DNA of 42,940 bases. Origin: Tepidiphilus sp. J10 (GTDB lineage: Bacteria > Pseudomonadota > Gammaproteobacteria > Burkholderiales > Thiobacillaceae). The stretch spans positions 1 through 42,940 of the forward strand of contig CAMDHJ010000013.1 in the NCBI GenBank assembly GCA_945897865.1. Reading direction: 5' to 3'. The notes below the pieces were generated by a model, which saw only the letters and a list, made by a program, of their open reading frames with translations, did no database searches and had not been told where the DNA came from. Shown piece by piece: positions 25,036 to 32,448 of the stretch; position 1 is the first letter of the stretch; each line of letters begins with the position of its first letter. The position numbers and the translations under genes are program-made.

Positions 25036-25596
25036 TCAGAACTCGTTGCGAATCCGCTTGTAACCTCTGACCAGTTCGTTGTTGGCCTGCGCCACGCTTT
25101 CCGAGAATCCGGCCTGATCCAGTGTCACCGGCTCGATTTTGGCCAGTTCGGCGTCGGAATGGATGTTGGTGGTGGACGGAATATAAAAGCCGGGCGGCAC
25201 CGAACAGCCTTCGACCACGGCATTGTGGCGCACCACCGAACCATCGCCGACAGTGCAGTTGTAGAGCACCGAATTGAATCCGATGAAGACGTTGTCACCA
25301 ACCGTGCATGGCCCATGCACGATGGAACGATGCGCGATCGAAGTGCCCTGGCCGATCACCACGCCGCCGCCCGCCTTGCAGTGGATGACGACTCCATCCT
25401 GGATATTCGAATCGGCGCCGATGACGATCGCCTCCATGTCGCCATTGTCATCAACTTCGTCGGCGCGAATCACCGCGTAGGGTCCGATGAAGACGTTTTC
25501 ATTGACGATGACTTTGCCGCACAGGATCGCGGTGGGGTCGACAAAAGCGGTGTCATGCACCACCGGCAGGTGACCGGAGGGATTTCTACGAATCAT
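25036..25596 (-). CDS. Gamma-class carbonic anhydrase (Cam/CcmM type)
   Basis: This 186-residue left-handed beta-helix protein would interconvert CO2 and bicarbonate. The three zinc ligands correspond to H72 (VVIHC), H89 and H94 (SIAHRSIVHGP). The conserved R44 and Q66 (IRADE, NIQDG) are present. The C-terminal helix region IPSTTNIHSDAELAKIEP through ANNELVRGYKRIR follows the Cam/CcmM pattern rather than that of CaiE/PaaY. The ATG at 25596 has a GGGAG SD that directly abuts the T-run of a terminator. It is the first gene downstream of that terminator and lies 3 bp before hyfB. This pairs an apparently active carbonic anhydrase with an Ehr membrane complex. Confidence 0.9.
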   Translation of the reverse strand: MIRRNPSGHLPVVHDTAFVDPTAILCGKVIVNENVFIGPYAVIRADEVDDNGDMEAIVIGADSNIQDGVVIHCKAGGGVVIGQGTSIAHRSIVHGPCTVGDNVFIGFNSVLYNCTVGDGSVVRHNAVVEGCSVPPGFYIPSTTNIHSDAELAKIEPVTLDQAGFSESVAQANNELVRGYKRIRNEF

Positions 25597-25607
25597 GGCG
25601 TACTCCC

Positions 25608-25640
25608 AAAAAAAAGCCGTGCGAGATTATCCCGCACGGC
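25608..25640 (-). terminator. Rho-independent terminator/attenuator between USP and carbonic anhydrase
   Basis: On the minus strand, GCCGTGCG - GGATAATCT - CGCACGGC is an 8-bp stem followed by TTTTTTTT. It lies within the 65-bp gap between the universal stress protein stop and the carbonic anhydrase start. The T-run merges with GGGAG, the ribosome binding site of the next gene. It should reduce read-through from the TSUP/USP genes into the Ehr genes, or serve as an attenuator. Confidence 0.85.
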
Positions 25641-25661
25641 CTCGTTTGGGAGAGCCTGTCT

Positions 25662-26501
25662 TTACGGCTTGACCACCAATACAGGACAACTCGCTTGGCC
25701 GATCACCCGTTCCGCCACGCTGCCCAGCAGCACTTTGGCCAAACCGGTGCGTCCATGGCTGCCCATGACGATCAGATCAGCGGCGACATCTTCCGCCGCC
25801 TTGACGATCGCTTCATCCGGACGTCCCTCGACAATCTTGCCCTCGACATCGACACCCATCGCCTTCAAGCGCTCGACCTTGCCGGCGACGGCTTGCTCGG
25901 CTTCCTGCCGGCGCGCCTTGCTGTGGCTGCTGGTGACCACTGAAACCACGGTCACCGGCAAACCGGCCTGTTTAGCGAAATGGCCGGCGGTACCCGCGGC
26001 CGCCTCGCTATGCGGCGAGCCGTCGGTGGCCAGCAGAATGCGTTTTTCCCACAGCCGCGCCGCACGCGGGCAGACCAACACGGCGCAATCGGCCTGGCCG
26101 ATCACCTTCACCGTGGCATCGCCCACCATCATGCGCGCCATGCCGCGCTTGCCACGGCGGCCCATGACGATGACATCAGCTTTGGCCTGTTGCGAGCCTT
26201 CGACAATGCCCTGCGCCGGGTCGGACGCTTCCAGGGTCAGCGTCGTCGCCGACTCGCCGGCGGCTTCAATAAAGCCCTGCAACGCCTGGCGCGCGCGCTT
26301 CTCCGCCTCTTCACCCAGATTCGGCACCAGCGTGCTGTATTCCGGGTTGTAGATGGATACCGAAAAACCGGTCAGGCGGGCACCGCGCGCCTGCGCCAGC
26401 GCGAGTCCGGTACGAATGGCGCCGTCCGAATACTCGGAACCGTCGGTGGCGATCATCACGCTGGTCAGCGTGCCCTGTTCGGATAAGGTCTGATTGGTCA
26501 T
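25662..26501 (-). CDS. Tandem-domain universal stress protein
   Basis: This 279-residue cytoplasmic protein has two UspA domains, at about 10-135 and 150-279. Each begins with the nucleotide-pocket aspartate (VMIATDGSEYSD, ILLATDGSPHSE). The second has an intact GxxG-x9-GS ATP-binding motif (GSHGRTGLAKVLLGS). The first is GRRGKRGMARMMVGD, with D in place of S, so its binding may differ. The SD is excellent (AAGGAGGAG) and overlaps the TSUP stop region 16 bp upstream. Its position between the transporter and the carbonic anhydrase suggests an energy- or stress-responsive regulator of the locus (inference). Confidence 0.92.
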   Translation of the reverse strand: MTNQTLSEQGTLTSVMIATDGSEYSDGAIRTGLALAQARGARLTGFSVSIYNPEYSTLVPNLGEEAEKRARQALQGFIEAAGESATTLTLEASDPAQGIVEGSQQAKADVIVMGRRGKRGMARMMVGDATVKVIGQADCAVLVCPRAARLWEKRILLATDGSPHSEAAAGTAGHFAKQAGLPVTVVSVVTSSHSKARRQEAEQAVAGKVERLKAMGVDVEGKIVEGRPDEAIVKAAEDVAADLIVMGSHGRTGLAKVLLGSVAERVIGQASCPVLVVKP

Positions 26502-26517
26502 GGCTGCTCCTCCTTCG

Positions 26518-27597
26518 TTAGTCGGACATCGTGTTACGCGCGCTCACCGCCTGTCTCGCCTTGTGCTCTTTCATGCCCTTGAGCAAGGCGGCAATGACTG
26601 TGTAAGCGCCCAGGAACAACGCCAGGAACAACACGCCATCACCAATCCATTTCAAGATCTGTTGGGTATCGGCGGCCAGCGGCTCCATCATGCCCATTTT
26701 GCCGAGATAGCCCGGAATGTAGAAGAAACGTGAGAACAACACAGTCAGCATGATGACAGCCATAGTGAACTTGACCTGGTAATCCTTCACATAGGTGGTG
26801 CCGATGGCGCCGATCTGAATACCAAACAGAGAACCAAACAGAATCAGCATCGCCATGCGAATGTCCACCGCGCCTTCAAGACCATAGAAGATGGTGCCGC
26901 CCAGGCCCATGACGAAGGCGATTACCAGCTCCGTCGCGGAAGCCATGATCGCCGGCACGCCCAGGATGTAGATCATCGCCGGCACGCCGACGAAGCCGCC
27001 GACGGCGATGGCGGAAGCCAGAAAGCCGGTTGCGAAACCAATGGGCACCAGGAACAGCACGGACAGTTCCGACTTGGCCGCGTGCGAGTAAATCATCGTG
27101 CCGGGGATACGCACCGACTGCACCCACTTCGCCAACTTGGTCAGGCCAACATTGTCCTGCTCCTCGTCGCTCATGTTCTTCAGCTTGCGATAGTCCTTGA
27201 ACACGAAGGTGCCGACGATGGCCAGCGTGATGATGAACATTACAGAGACATAAAGATCAGTACCAACCGCGCCGAAAGCGTGCTTGATATCGGTCATCAC
27301 ATGCTTGCCGAACAGCACACCGGCTTCGGCGAACAGGCCCAGCACCAGGCCCAGTTTCACGTCCACCTGACCGTATTTGTTGCGCTTGACCGCGCCGACC
27401 AGCGCCTTGGGAAATTTATGACAGATGTTGGTCGCCACCGCGACCATGCCGGGTGCGCCGAGCGTCATCATCGCCGGAGTCAGTACAAAAGCGCCGCCAG
27501 AGCCGATGAAGCCGGACACCATGCCGCCAACAAAGCCGACCAGAATCAGAATGATCGAAGTGGTGATATCCAGTTCGATGAAGTTGAAGAGTTCCAT
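26518..27597 (-). CDS. TSUP (TauE/SafE) family membrane transporter
   Basis: This 359-residue transporter has about eight membrane segments in two related halves. The first half has GGMVSGFIGSGGAFVLTPAMMTLGAPG, the second SAIAVGGFVGVPAMIYILGVPA. Both match the TauE/SafE family of anion transporters, which handle sulfite, sulfonates, sulfolactate and other small anions. The substrate is not visible from sequence. A hydrophilic loop (about 130-175) separates the halves. The frame is open for 42 codons upstream, but the ATG at 27597 follows AAGGAAAACAAC and fits the family N-terminus. It lies 10 bp after the small membrane protein gene and 16 bp before the USP gene. Confidence 0.9.
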   Translation of the reverse strand: MELFNFIELDITTSIILILVGFVGGMVSGFIGSGGAFVLTPAMMTLGAPGMVAVATNICHKFPKALVGAVKRNKYGQVDVKLGLVLGLFAEAGVLFGKHVMTDIKHAFGAVGTDLYVSVMFIITLAIVGTFVFKDYRKLKNMSDEEQDNVGLTKLAKWVQSVRIPGTMIYSHAAKSELSVLFLVPIGFATGFLASAIAVGGFVGVPAMIYILGVPAIMASATELVIAFVMGLGGTIFYGLEGAVDIRMAMLILFGSLFGIQIGAIGTTYVKDYQVKFTMAVIMLTVLFSRFFYIPGYLGKMGMMEPLAADTQQILKWIGDGVLFLALFLGAYTVIAALLKGMKEHKARQAVSARNTMSD

Positions 27598-27607
27598 GTT
27601 GTTTTCC

Positions 27608-27934
27608 TTATTTCTTAGCTTTGAGGCCGACCACGTCCCAGAACAGGCCCGTGAAAATGCCGTGCGTGTAGGACAGCGCGAAAGCCATCGCGATTGGCGC
27701 GAAGACGTACCACCAGATGCCATCCATCATCGAGCCCGCCTTTTCTGCGCACAGTTCAGGCGTTGCCATGTTGTAGTAATCGACGCCTGAACCCGTCTGC
27801 ACGACACAGGCATCCACCGTGGTATGGGCCAACCGCACGAATTCGTCGGCGTAAATGAACAGGAACGCGTAGAGGGCAGCGGTCATCGCCCCCCAAAACA
27901 CGGTCTTGCCCAGACTGCTGCTATTGCTGCTCAT
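27608..27934 (-). CDS. Small membrane protein of unknown family, partner of TSUP transporter
   Basis: This 108-residue protein starts MSSNSSSLGKTVFWGAM and has probable membrane helices at about 12-30 and 75-100. Between them is a polar loop with two cysteines (VDACVVQTGSG, TPELCAEKAGS) that could form a periplasmic disulfide. I do not recognise the family. The ATG at 27934 follows CTTGGAGTACATC. An upstream in-frame ATG at 27946 lies before that SD and is rejected. It ends 10 bp before the TSUP gene, suggesting a transporter accessory subunit (inference). Confidence 0.75.
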   Translation of the reverse strand: MSSNSSSLGKTVFWGAMTAALYAFLFIYADEFVRLAHTTVDACVVQTGSGVDYYNMATPELCAEKAGSMMDGIWWYVFAPIAMAFALSYTHGIFTGLFWDVVGLKAKK

Positions 27935-27981
27935 GATGTACTCCAAGAAAACGCGTCGGGTCGGCGACCTTCGGCAAGGGT

Positions 27982-28003
27982 AAAAAAGGGGACAAATTTA
28001 TTT
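27982..28003. repeat. AAAAAAGGGGACAAATTTATTT intergenic motif
   Basis: This A-rich GGGGACA-AATTTATT stretch resembles end sequences that I associate with RAYT/IS200-like element remnants. Only one copy is seen here. It lies between the USP-like and small membrane protein genes and could also simply be leader sequence. Confidence 0.3.
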
Positions 28004-28026
28004 CGGTTATCGGGCCGGCTATGGAC

Positions 28027-28401
28027 TTAAAGCTCCTGCGGCAAATCCGGATGGTCTGACGCCGCCACCAACGGACATTCCAGCTTGCTCCAGGGATCGA
28101 CGTGACCCTCGCCGGCCCAGGCTGCGGGACGGCCAACAACGACTGAAGTGACACATTCGTGACGGCGCGCGTGTTCAACCACATGTTTGGCATCCAACCC
28201 AGGGGCGGGCGTCAGTCGGCAATCGACGCCGTCCTTTTCCAACGCGGCCAGGCGCGCTTCAATCTCGGCCCAGTCCGGCCGCATCGGGTCGGCCAGCACT
28301 TCCAGCTCAGCCTCCATGCGCCGACACAGCGCGGCGCCCACTTTAAACAGGCGCTCCACCGGCGAGACCGGACGCAGGGCGACGACGATGCGGCGTTTCA
28401 T
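28027..28401 (-). CDS. Divergent UspA-like protein
   Basis: This 124-residue cytoplasmic protein begins MKRRIVVALRPVSPVERLFKVGAALCRRMEAELEVL. That matches the first beta strand and helix of a UspA fold, and it ends SVVVGRPAAWAGEGH with KLECPLVAASDHP. The pocket residues are altered: no DGS after the first strand and no GxxG-x9-GS. It probably does not bind ATP in the usual way. It is the first gene after the predicted sigma-54 promoter and heads the run that continues through TSUP, USP, carbonic anhydrase and the Ehr genes. No clear SD precedes the ATG at 28401. Confidence 0.72.
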   Translation of the reverse strand: MKRRIVVALRPVSPVERLFKVGAALCRRMEAELEVLADPMRPDWAEIEARLAALEKDGVDCRLTPAPGLDAKHVVEHARRHECVTSVVVGRPAAWAGEGHVDPWSKLECPLVAASDHPDLPQEL

Positions 28402-28446
28402 GGAGTTGGACTAGGCAATGGCACTTAAAGAATCGGCTAAGGCATT

Positions 28447-28463
28447 AGCAGCAAACATGCCAA
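28447..28463 (-). promoter_or_regulatory. Predicted sigma-54 promoter
   Basis: On the minus strand, TTGGCATGTTTGCTGCT matches the -24/-12 consensus (TGGCACG-N4-TTGCW) with the invariant GG-N10-GC spacing. Transcription would start near 28436, about 35 nt before the USP-like gene. It lies between that gene and a divergently transcribed sigma-54 activator gene, which supports it. Confidence 0.7.
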
Positions 28464-28561
28464 TCGAAAAATTCTGCTAACACACTGAAATTACGACTAT
28501 GTGACTCAAAGCCTGTTCATCAAACCGTTTCAGATTGCAACACCGCTGTTACACTTTGCCC

Positions 28562-29548
28562 ATGCAGCCCGACAAATCAACCGACAACACAAAACTCCAC
28601 AGCCATCGTGTCATCACCCGCGATGGCGATATGCAGAAGCTTCTGGAAATGGCGCGTCAAGTGGCCCCAACCGGTTGCAACGTGCTGATTACCGGCGAAT
28701 CCGGCACCGGCAAGGAATTGTTCGCACGCTGTCTGCACGACCACGACGGCCGCCGGGTTGACCACAATGGCGGCCCTTTTCTGGCGGTCAACTGCGGCGC
28801 ATTCAACGAGGAACTGCTGGCCAACGAACTGTTCGGCCATGAAAAGGGCGCGTTCACCGGCGCCATCGGCAAAACCGGCCTGCTGGTCGCCGCCGATGGC
28901 GGTACCTTGTTCCTCGACGAAGTCACCGAAATGTCATCCGCCATGCAGGTCAAATTGCTGCGCGCCATCCAGGAAAAGGAGGCGCTACCGATAGGCGGCA
29001 CCAGACCGGTGAAAGTCGATGTCCGCTTCATCGCCGCCAGCAACCGCAACATGAAAGACTGGGTCGCCGAAGGACGCTTTCGGCAAGACCTCTACTACCG
29101 CCTGAACGTCGTCAACCTGCACATCCCGCCGCTGTCTGCCCGGCGCGAGGATATTCCGCTTCTCGCCCAGCACTTCCTTGACCGCGCCGCGCCGGTCATG
29201 GGCAAGTCGGTTGTTGCAATTTCCGAAGACGCGCTTGCCCTGCTCAAAGCCTACGACTTCCCCGGCAACGTGCGCGAACTGGAAAACATCATCGAACGCG
29301 GCGTCGCGATCTGCCAGGGCGACACCTTGGAAGCCACCCACCTGCCCGACGATCTGCGTGACCTTTCGATCCGTGCCTTCCGCCGCCGCGACGGCCGCGT
29401 AGTTCCTCTGGAAGAACACGAGCGCAACTACATTCTCTGGGTGCTGGAAGAAGCCCATGGCAACCAGACCCTGGCCGCCCAGATGCTGGGTATCGACAGG
29501 GTGTCGTTGTGGCGGAAGTTGAAGAAGTATGGCGAGGAGAAGGGGTGA
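28562..29548 (+). CDS. Sigma-54-dependent transcriptional activator without receiver domain
   Basis: This 328-residue bacterial enhancer-binding protein has a Walker A GESGTGKE at about 45-52 and the sigma-54-contacting loop GAFTGA at 96-101. Walker B is GGTLFLDEV, followed by FRQDLYYRLNVVNLHIPPL and the arginine-finger region. A Fis-type helix-turn-helix lies at the C-terminus (GNQTLAAQMLGIDRVSLWRKLKKYG). The N-terminus is only about 18 residues, with no receiver, GAF or PAS domain, so activity must be controlled in trans, as for PspF or HrpR/S. I chose the ATG at 28562; a TTG at 28535 is an alternative. Its divergent placement next to a predicted sigma-54 promoter suggests it activates the 28.4-17.6 kb operon. 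Confidence 0.92.
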   Translation: MQPDKSTDNTKLHSHRVITRDGDMQKLLEMARQVAPTGCNVLITGESGTGKELFARCLHDHDGRRVDHNGGPFLAVNCGAFNEELLANELFGHEKGAFTGAIGKTGLLVAADGGTLFLDEVTEMSSAMQVKLLRAIQEKEALPIGGTRPVKVDVRFIAASNRNMKDWVAEGRFRQDLYYRLNVVNLHIPPLSARREDIPLLAQHFLDRAAPVMGKSVVAISEDALALLKAYDFPGNVRELENIIERGVAICQGDTLEATHLPDDLRDLSIRAFRRRDGRVVPLEEHERNYILWVLEEAHGNQTLAAQMLGIDRVSLWRKLKKYGEEKG

Positions 29549-29572
29549 TTCAACGTTTCTCTCACTGACCTG

Positions 29573-29594
29573 ACACCGCCACTGCGGTGTTTTT
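29573..29594 (+). terminator. Rho-independent terminator after the sigma-54 activator
   Basis: ACACCGC - CACT - GCGGTGT is a 7-bp stem followed by TTTTT, about 25 bp after the activator stop codon. Confidence 0.85.
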
Positions 29595-29644
29595 AACCTA
29601 CCTGTTTCACTTCGATTTTCAGCTCACCGGAGTATTCAAAAACC

Positions 29645-30370
29645 ATGCCTGCCCATTTCAAGCTTTCCCCTGTCGCGACTTGCCTGCTTGCTTTTTCATT
29701 TCTGCTTTCCTCCGCGCCCGCTTCAGCTACCGTTAATTCAGACTCCCTCACCGTCAAAGGCATCGTGCTGGAAGTTCGGGATGTACCGAGCTACACCTAC
29801 CTGCGACTGAAAACCAAAGATGGGGATACCTGGGCTGCGGTGAACCGGGCGCGCGTCAACCCAGGCGCCGAGGTGACGATCGAAAAGGCCATGCTGATGC
29901 ATGACTTCGAGAGCAAAGCCATGCAGAGAACATTCAAGAAAATCATCTTCGGCAATCTGGCGAACAGTAACACTGCCGCATCTGGCGCTGGCATGGATAT
30001 GAAGACGGCGCACAAAGGCGTCGCCAGCGCACCGCAAAATCAGGTGGTGCGGGTGGCCAAGGCCAGCGGCGCGAATGCCCGCACAGTGGCTGAAATCCAC
30101 GCCAAGGGCGGCGCGCTGAAAGACAAGCCGGTGCTGCTGCGCGCAAAAGTGGTGAAGTACAACGCCGGCATCATGGGCAAGAACTGGCTGCATCTGCGCG
30201 ATGGCACCGGTTCCGCAGCCGACAGCAGCAACGACATCCTCGTGACGACCTCGCAAACCGCGAAAGTGTCGGATGTGGTGACGGTGAAAGGCACCGTTCG
30301 GACCGACAAGGATTTCGGCGCCGGCTATGTCTACAAGGTGCTGATTGAAGATGCGACGTTGCAGCTTTGA
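29645..30370 (+). CDS. Periplasmic protein with two OB-fold-like repeats (NrfJ-like)
   Basis: This 241-residue protein has a signal peptide (FKLSPVATCLLAFSFLLSSAPASA). Two similar domains follow. The first reads TVKGIVLEVRDVPSYTYLRLKTKDGDTWAAV; the second VLLRAKVVKYNAGIMGKNWLHLRDGTG, ending VTVKGTVRTDKDFGAGYVYKVLIEDA. Both follow the pattern of small periplasmic OB-fold proteins often found near cytochrome c or nitrite reductase genes (NrfJ-like). A conserved MHDFESKAMQRTFKKIIFG segment separates them. The exact role is unknown. It follows the activator on the same strand after a terminator and converges on the MFS gene. Confidence 0.78.
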   Translation: MPAHFKLSPVATCLLAFSFLLSSAPASATVNSDSLTVKGIVLEVRDVPSYTYLRLKTKDGDTWAAVNRARVNPGAEVTIEKAMLMHDFESKAMQRTFKKIIFGNLANSNTAASGAGMDMKTAHKGVASAPQNQVVRVAKASGANARTVAEIHAKGGALKDKPVLLRAKVVKYNAGIMGKNWLHLRDGTGSAADSSNDILVTTSQTAKVSDVVTVKGTVRTDKDFGAGYVYKVLIEDATLQL

Positions 30371-30399
30371 TCTCGCCTGAACATTGATTCGGCCCGATT

Positions 30400-31614
30400 T
30401 CAAGCTGCGGCCGGTTGACTTCTCGCCTTGATATCGCGTGCCAATAACACGCCGGTCAGTGGCAGGATCAGCGCCGAGGCGGCGAACAGCCAGGCCGCGC
30501 CGAATTGATCGACCACCAGGGCGCCGACGCTGACGCCAACCGCCTGGCCCAGGAAAAAACAGAACGCGAACAAGGACAGCGCTGTGCCCCGCGCCGCCGG
30601 CGCCATCTGGGTGGCGAGCGTTTGCAAGGTATTGTGGAGTTGATAAAACCCGAGCCCGAGCAGTCCGCACGCCAACACGGCCCAGCCCCATGCCGAGCCC
30701 AACGCCAATAACAGAAACGCCAGGCCGAGCAGCGCGCCACCGCTGCGCGCCAGACGCGCCGTGCCCAGGGTTTGCACCCAGCGGCGGGCGAACAAGGTGT
30801 ATCCGAGTCCGCCCAAGCCAACCGTGGCGACGATGACGCCGGAATGGAACAGGGAAATGCCGAAACGTTCGTGCAGGTAGGCCGGGATGAAGGCCATGAC
30901 GCCAAATGTGGCGATGGCTTCCAGGCAGATCATGGCCAGGATGAAACGTCCATGCGGATTGCCCAGCACTTGCCGATAGCGCCCCGGCAAATGCGGTTGT
31001 GCTGCACTCGATACCGCATGCTGGCCGCGCAAGGCGGCGAACAAAAGAAGGCCGACCACCAGGTAAATGCCCGCCAGCAACACAAAGGCCCAACGCCAGC
31101 CGAAGTGATCCGCACAAAAACCGGCGATCGCCTGGCCGCTGACCAGGCCGATGATTTGTCCGGACATGAAGCGCGCCAGCGTCGCCTGTCGATGTTCCAG
31201 GCTGACGTTATCGCCGATCCAGGCGAGTGACAGCGGAATCAATGCGGCGGTGGTGGCGCCATTCAAACCGCGCGCCAGCGCCAGCAGTTCCAGGCTGGGG
31301 CTGACGGCGCAGGCAAGGGCGCCCAGTGTGGAAGCGAGACAGGCCAGCGTGACAACCTTGAGTTTGCCGAAATGGTCGCCCAGCGGGCCGAACACCAGTT
31401 GCAGCACGCCGTAAGCAATGCTGGTGGTGGTAATCACCACGGCCGCCTGGCCCACGGTGCGACCAAACTCATCGGCCAATGCCGGCAAGATCGGATCGCA
31501 CAGTCGCAAGGCAACGGAACTGGCGAAGGCGGCGCAGGCAAGCAGAATGACAACGCGATTGACCTGGGCATCGCCCGCTTGCGTGGCGCTGTTTGGCAAT
31601 GGAGACAACGACAT
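30400..31614 (-). CDS. MFS transporter (DHA1 drug-efflux type)
   Basis: This 404-residue protein has about 12 membrane helices. Major facilitator signatures are visible: motif A-like GPLGDHFGKLKVV between helices 2 and 3, RLCDPILPALADEFG near helix 1, and ARGLNGATTAALIPLSLAWIGD in the region of helix 4. It resembles the YnfM/Bcr type of proton-driven exporters of small molecules. The substrate is unknown. No operon partner is seen: the OB-fold gene converges on it, and the gsp cluster starts in the other direction 380 bp upstream. Confidence 0.88.
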   Translation of the reverse strand: MSLSPLPNSATQAGDAQVNRVVILLACAAFASSVALRLCDPILPALADEFGRTVGQAAVVITTTSIAYGVLQLVFGPLGDHFGKLKVVTLACLASTLGALACAVSPSLELLALARGLNGATTAALIPLSLAWIGDNVSLEHRQATLARFMSGQIIGLVSGQAIAGFCADHFGWRWAFVLLAGIYLVVGLLLFAALRGQHAVSSAAQPHLPGRYRQVLGNPHGRFILAMICLEAIATFGVMAFIPAYLHERFGISLFHSGVIVATVGLGGLGYTLFARRWVQTLGTARLARSGGALLGLAFLLLALGSAWGWAVLACGLLGLGFYQLHNTLQTLATQMAPAARGTALSLFAFCFFLGQAVGVSVGALVVDQFGAAWLFAASALILPLTGVLLARDIKARSQPAAA

Positions 31615-31994
31615 CTACGGATTCAATCCAACAAAGTGCAACAAAACGGAATACGCAATTTTCCCTGATTTGGGTAATGACACGGGGGTTAAACCCAGGT
31701 TAAACGATGCAAATTCCAGAAGCGGCATGAGCGAAGGCTGGATTGTCGGTTGAAAACGGTACGCCTTCGTAACGCCTCAGGTGACTATTGAAACCCCCAT
31801 CATTCCCGCAAAAGAGAGAATCACGGACGAGGTGAGCTGAATCGTTACACCAAGCCATTGCCGGCCTCTACGAACGATTGGGCGAAGCACGGAAAGCCAA
31901 ACCAGCCAGGCTTCAGGATCGATCAATAATGCAACCTTGCCGCGATAGAATCGCGGCTTGCATTATTTCTTCCCATCCAACCTTCCTGGAAAAC
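31615..31994. other. Intergenic region between divergent MFS and gspG genes
   Basis: It carries the promoter-like hairpin at 31925-31967 near the gspG end. The rest is lower-GC DNA with no convincing reading frame. I looked for a c-di-GMP riboswitch and found no adequate match. Confidence 0.5.
31925..31967 (+). promoter_or_regulatory. Candidate gspG promoter inside a long hairpin
   Basis: AATAATGCAA/TTGCATTATT and GCCGCGA/TCGCGGC form nested arms around TAGAA. The TAGAAT at 31946-31951 is a good -10 hexamer, a style common in Betaproteobacteria. The -35 match (TCAATA at 17-bp spacing) is weak. The gspG start is 44 bp downstream. The palindrome could be an operator overlapping the promoter. 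Confidence 0.5.
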
Positions 31995-32435
31995 ATGCAG
32001 ATGCGAAACAACATGTCGCGCGCCAGCGGCTTTACCTTGCTGGAAATCATGATTGTCGTGGTGATTCTTGGTGTCCTCGCCGCCTTGGTCGTGCCGAAGG
32101 TCATGAGCCGGCCGGACGAAGCGCGTCAGGTCGCGGCCAAACAGGATATCGCCTCGCTGCTGCAGGCATTGAAACTGTATCGATTGGATAACTTCCGTTA
32201 TCCCAGTACCGAGCAAGGTCTGAATGCACTGGTCAGCAAGCCAACGACGGAACCGCTGCCGCCAAACTGGAAGGGTGGCGGCTATCTCGACCGTCTGCCG
32301 AAAGACCCCTGGGGTTCGCCTTACCAGTATCTGAATCCGGGTGTGCATGGCGAAATCGACGTGTTCTCCTTCGGCTCCGACCGTGAATCCGGCGGTGAGG
32401 CAGAGGGCGCGGATGTCGGCTCCTGGAATCTCTGA
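31995..32435 (+). CDS. gspG: Type II secretion major pseudopilin
   Basis: This 146-residue major pseudopilin polymerises into the periplasmic piston of the type II secretion system. It has a short basic leader (MQMRNNMSRASG) and the prepilin peptidase site G|FTLLEIMIVVVILGVLAALVVP. It also has the GspG signature KQDIASLLQALKLYRLDNFRYPSTEQGLNALV and the calcium-site region WKGGGYLDRLPKDPWGSPYQYLNPG. Two start codons are possible (31995 and 32001); either gives a normal leader. It is the first gene of the cluster visible here. Confidence 0.95.
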   Translation: MQMRNNMSRASGFTLLEIMIVVVILGVLAALVVPKVMSRPDEARQVAAKQDIASLLQALKLYRLDNFRYPSTEQGLNALVSKPTTEPLPPNWKGGGYLDRLPKDPWGSPYQYLNPGVHGEIDVFSFGSDRESGGEAEGADVGSWNL

Positions 32436-32448
32436 GTTTGATTGACGG

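Noticed and set aside
24667-26352. Long plus-strand open frame (561 codons) opposite hyfB, carbonic anhydrase and USP
   Set aside because: It is antisense to three well-recognised genes and its translation shows low-complexity, non-family sequence.
29738-31117. Long minus-strand open frame spanning the OB-fold and MFS genes
   Set aside because: It runs antisense to one recognised gene and out of frame with the other; the composition is not protein-like.
31615-31924. c-di-GMP (GEMM) riboswitch upstream of gspG
   Set aside because: Some GC-rich motifs are suggestive, but the conserved core blocks and tetraloop receptor are not found.
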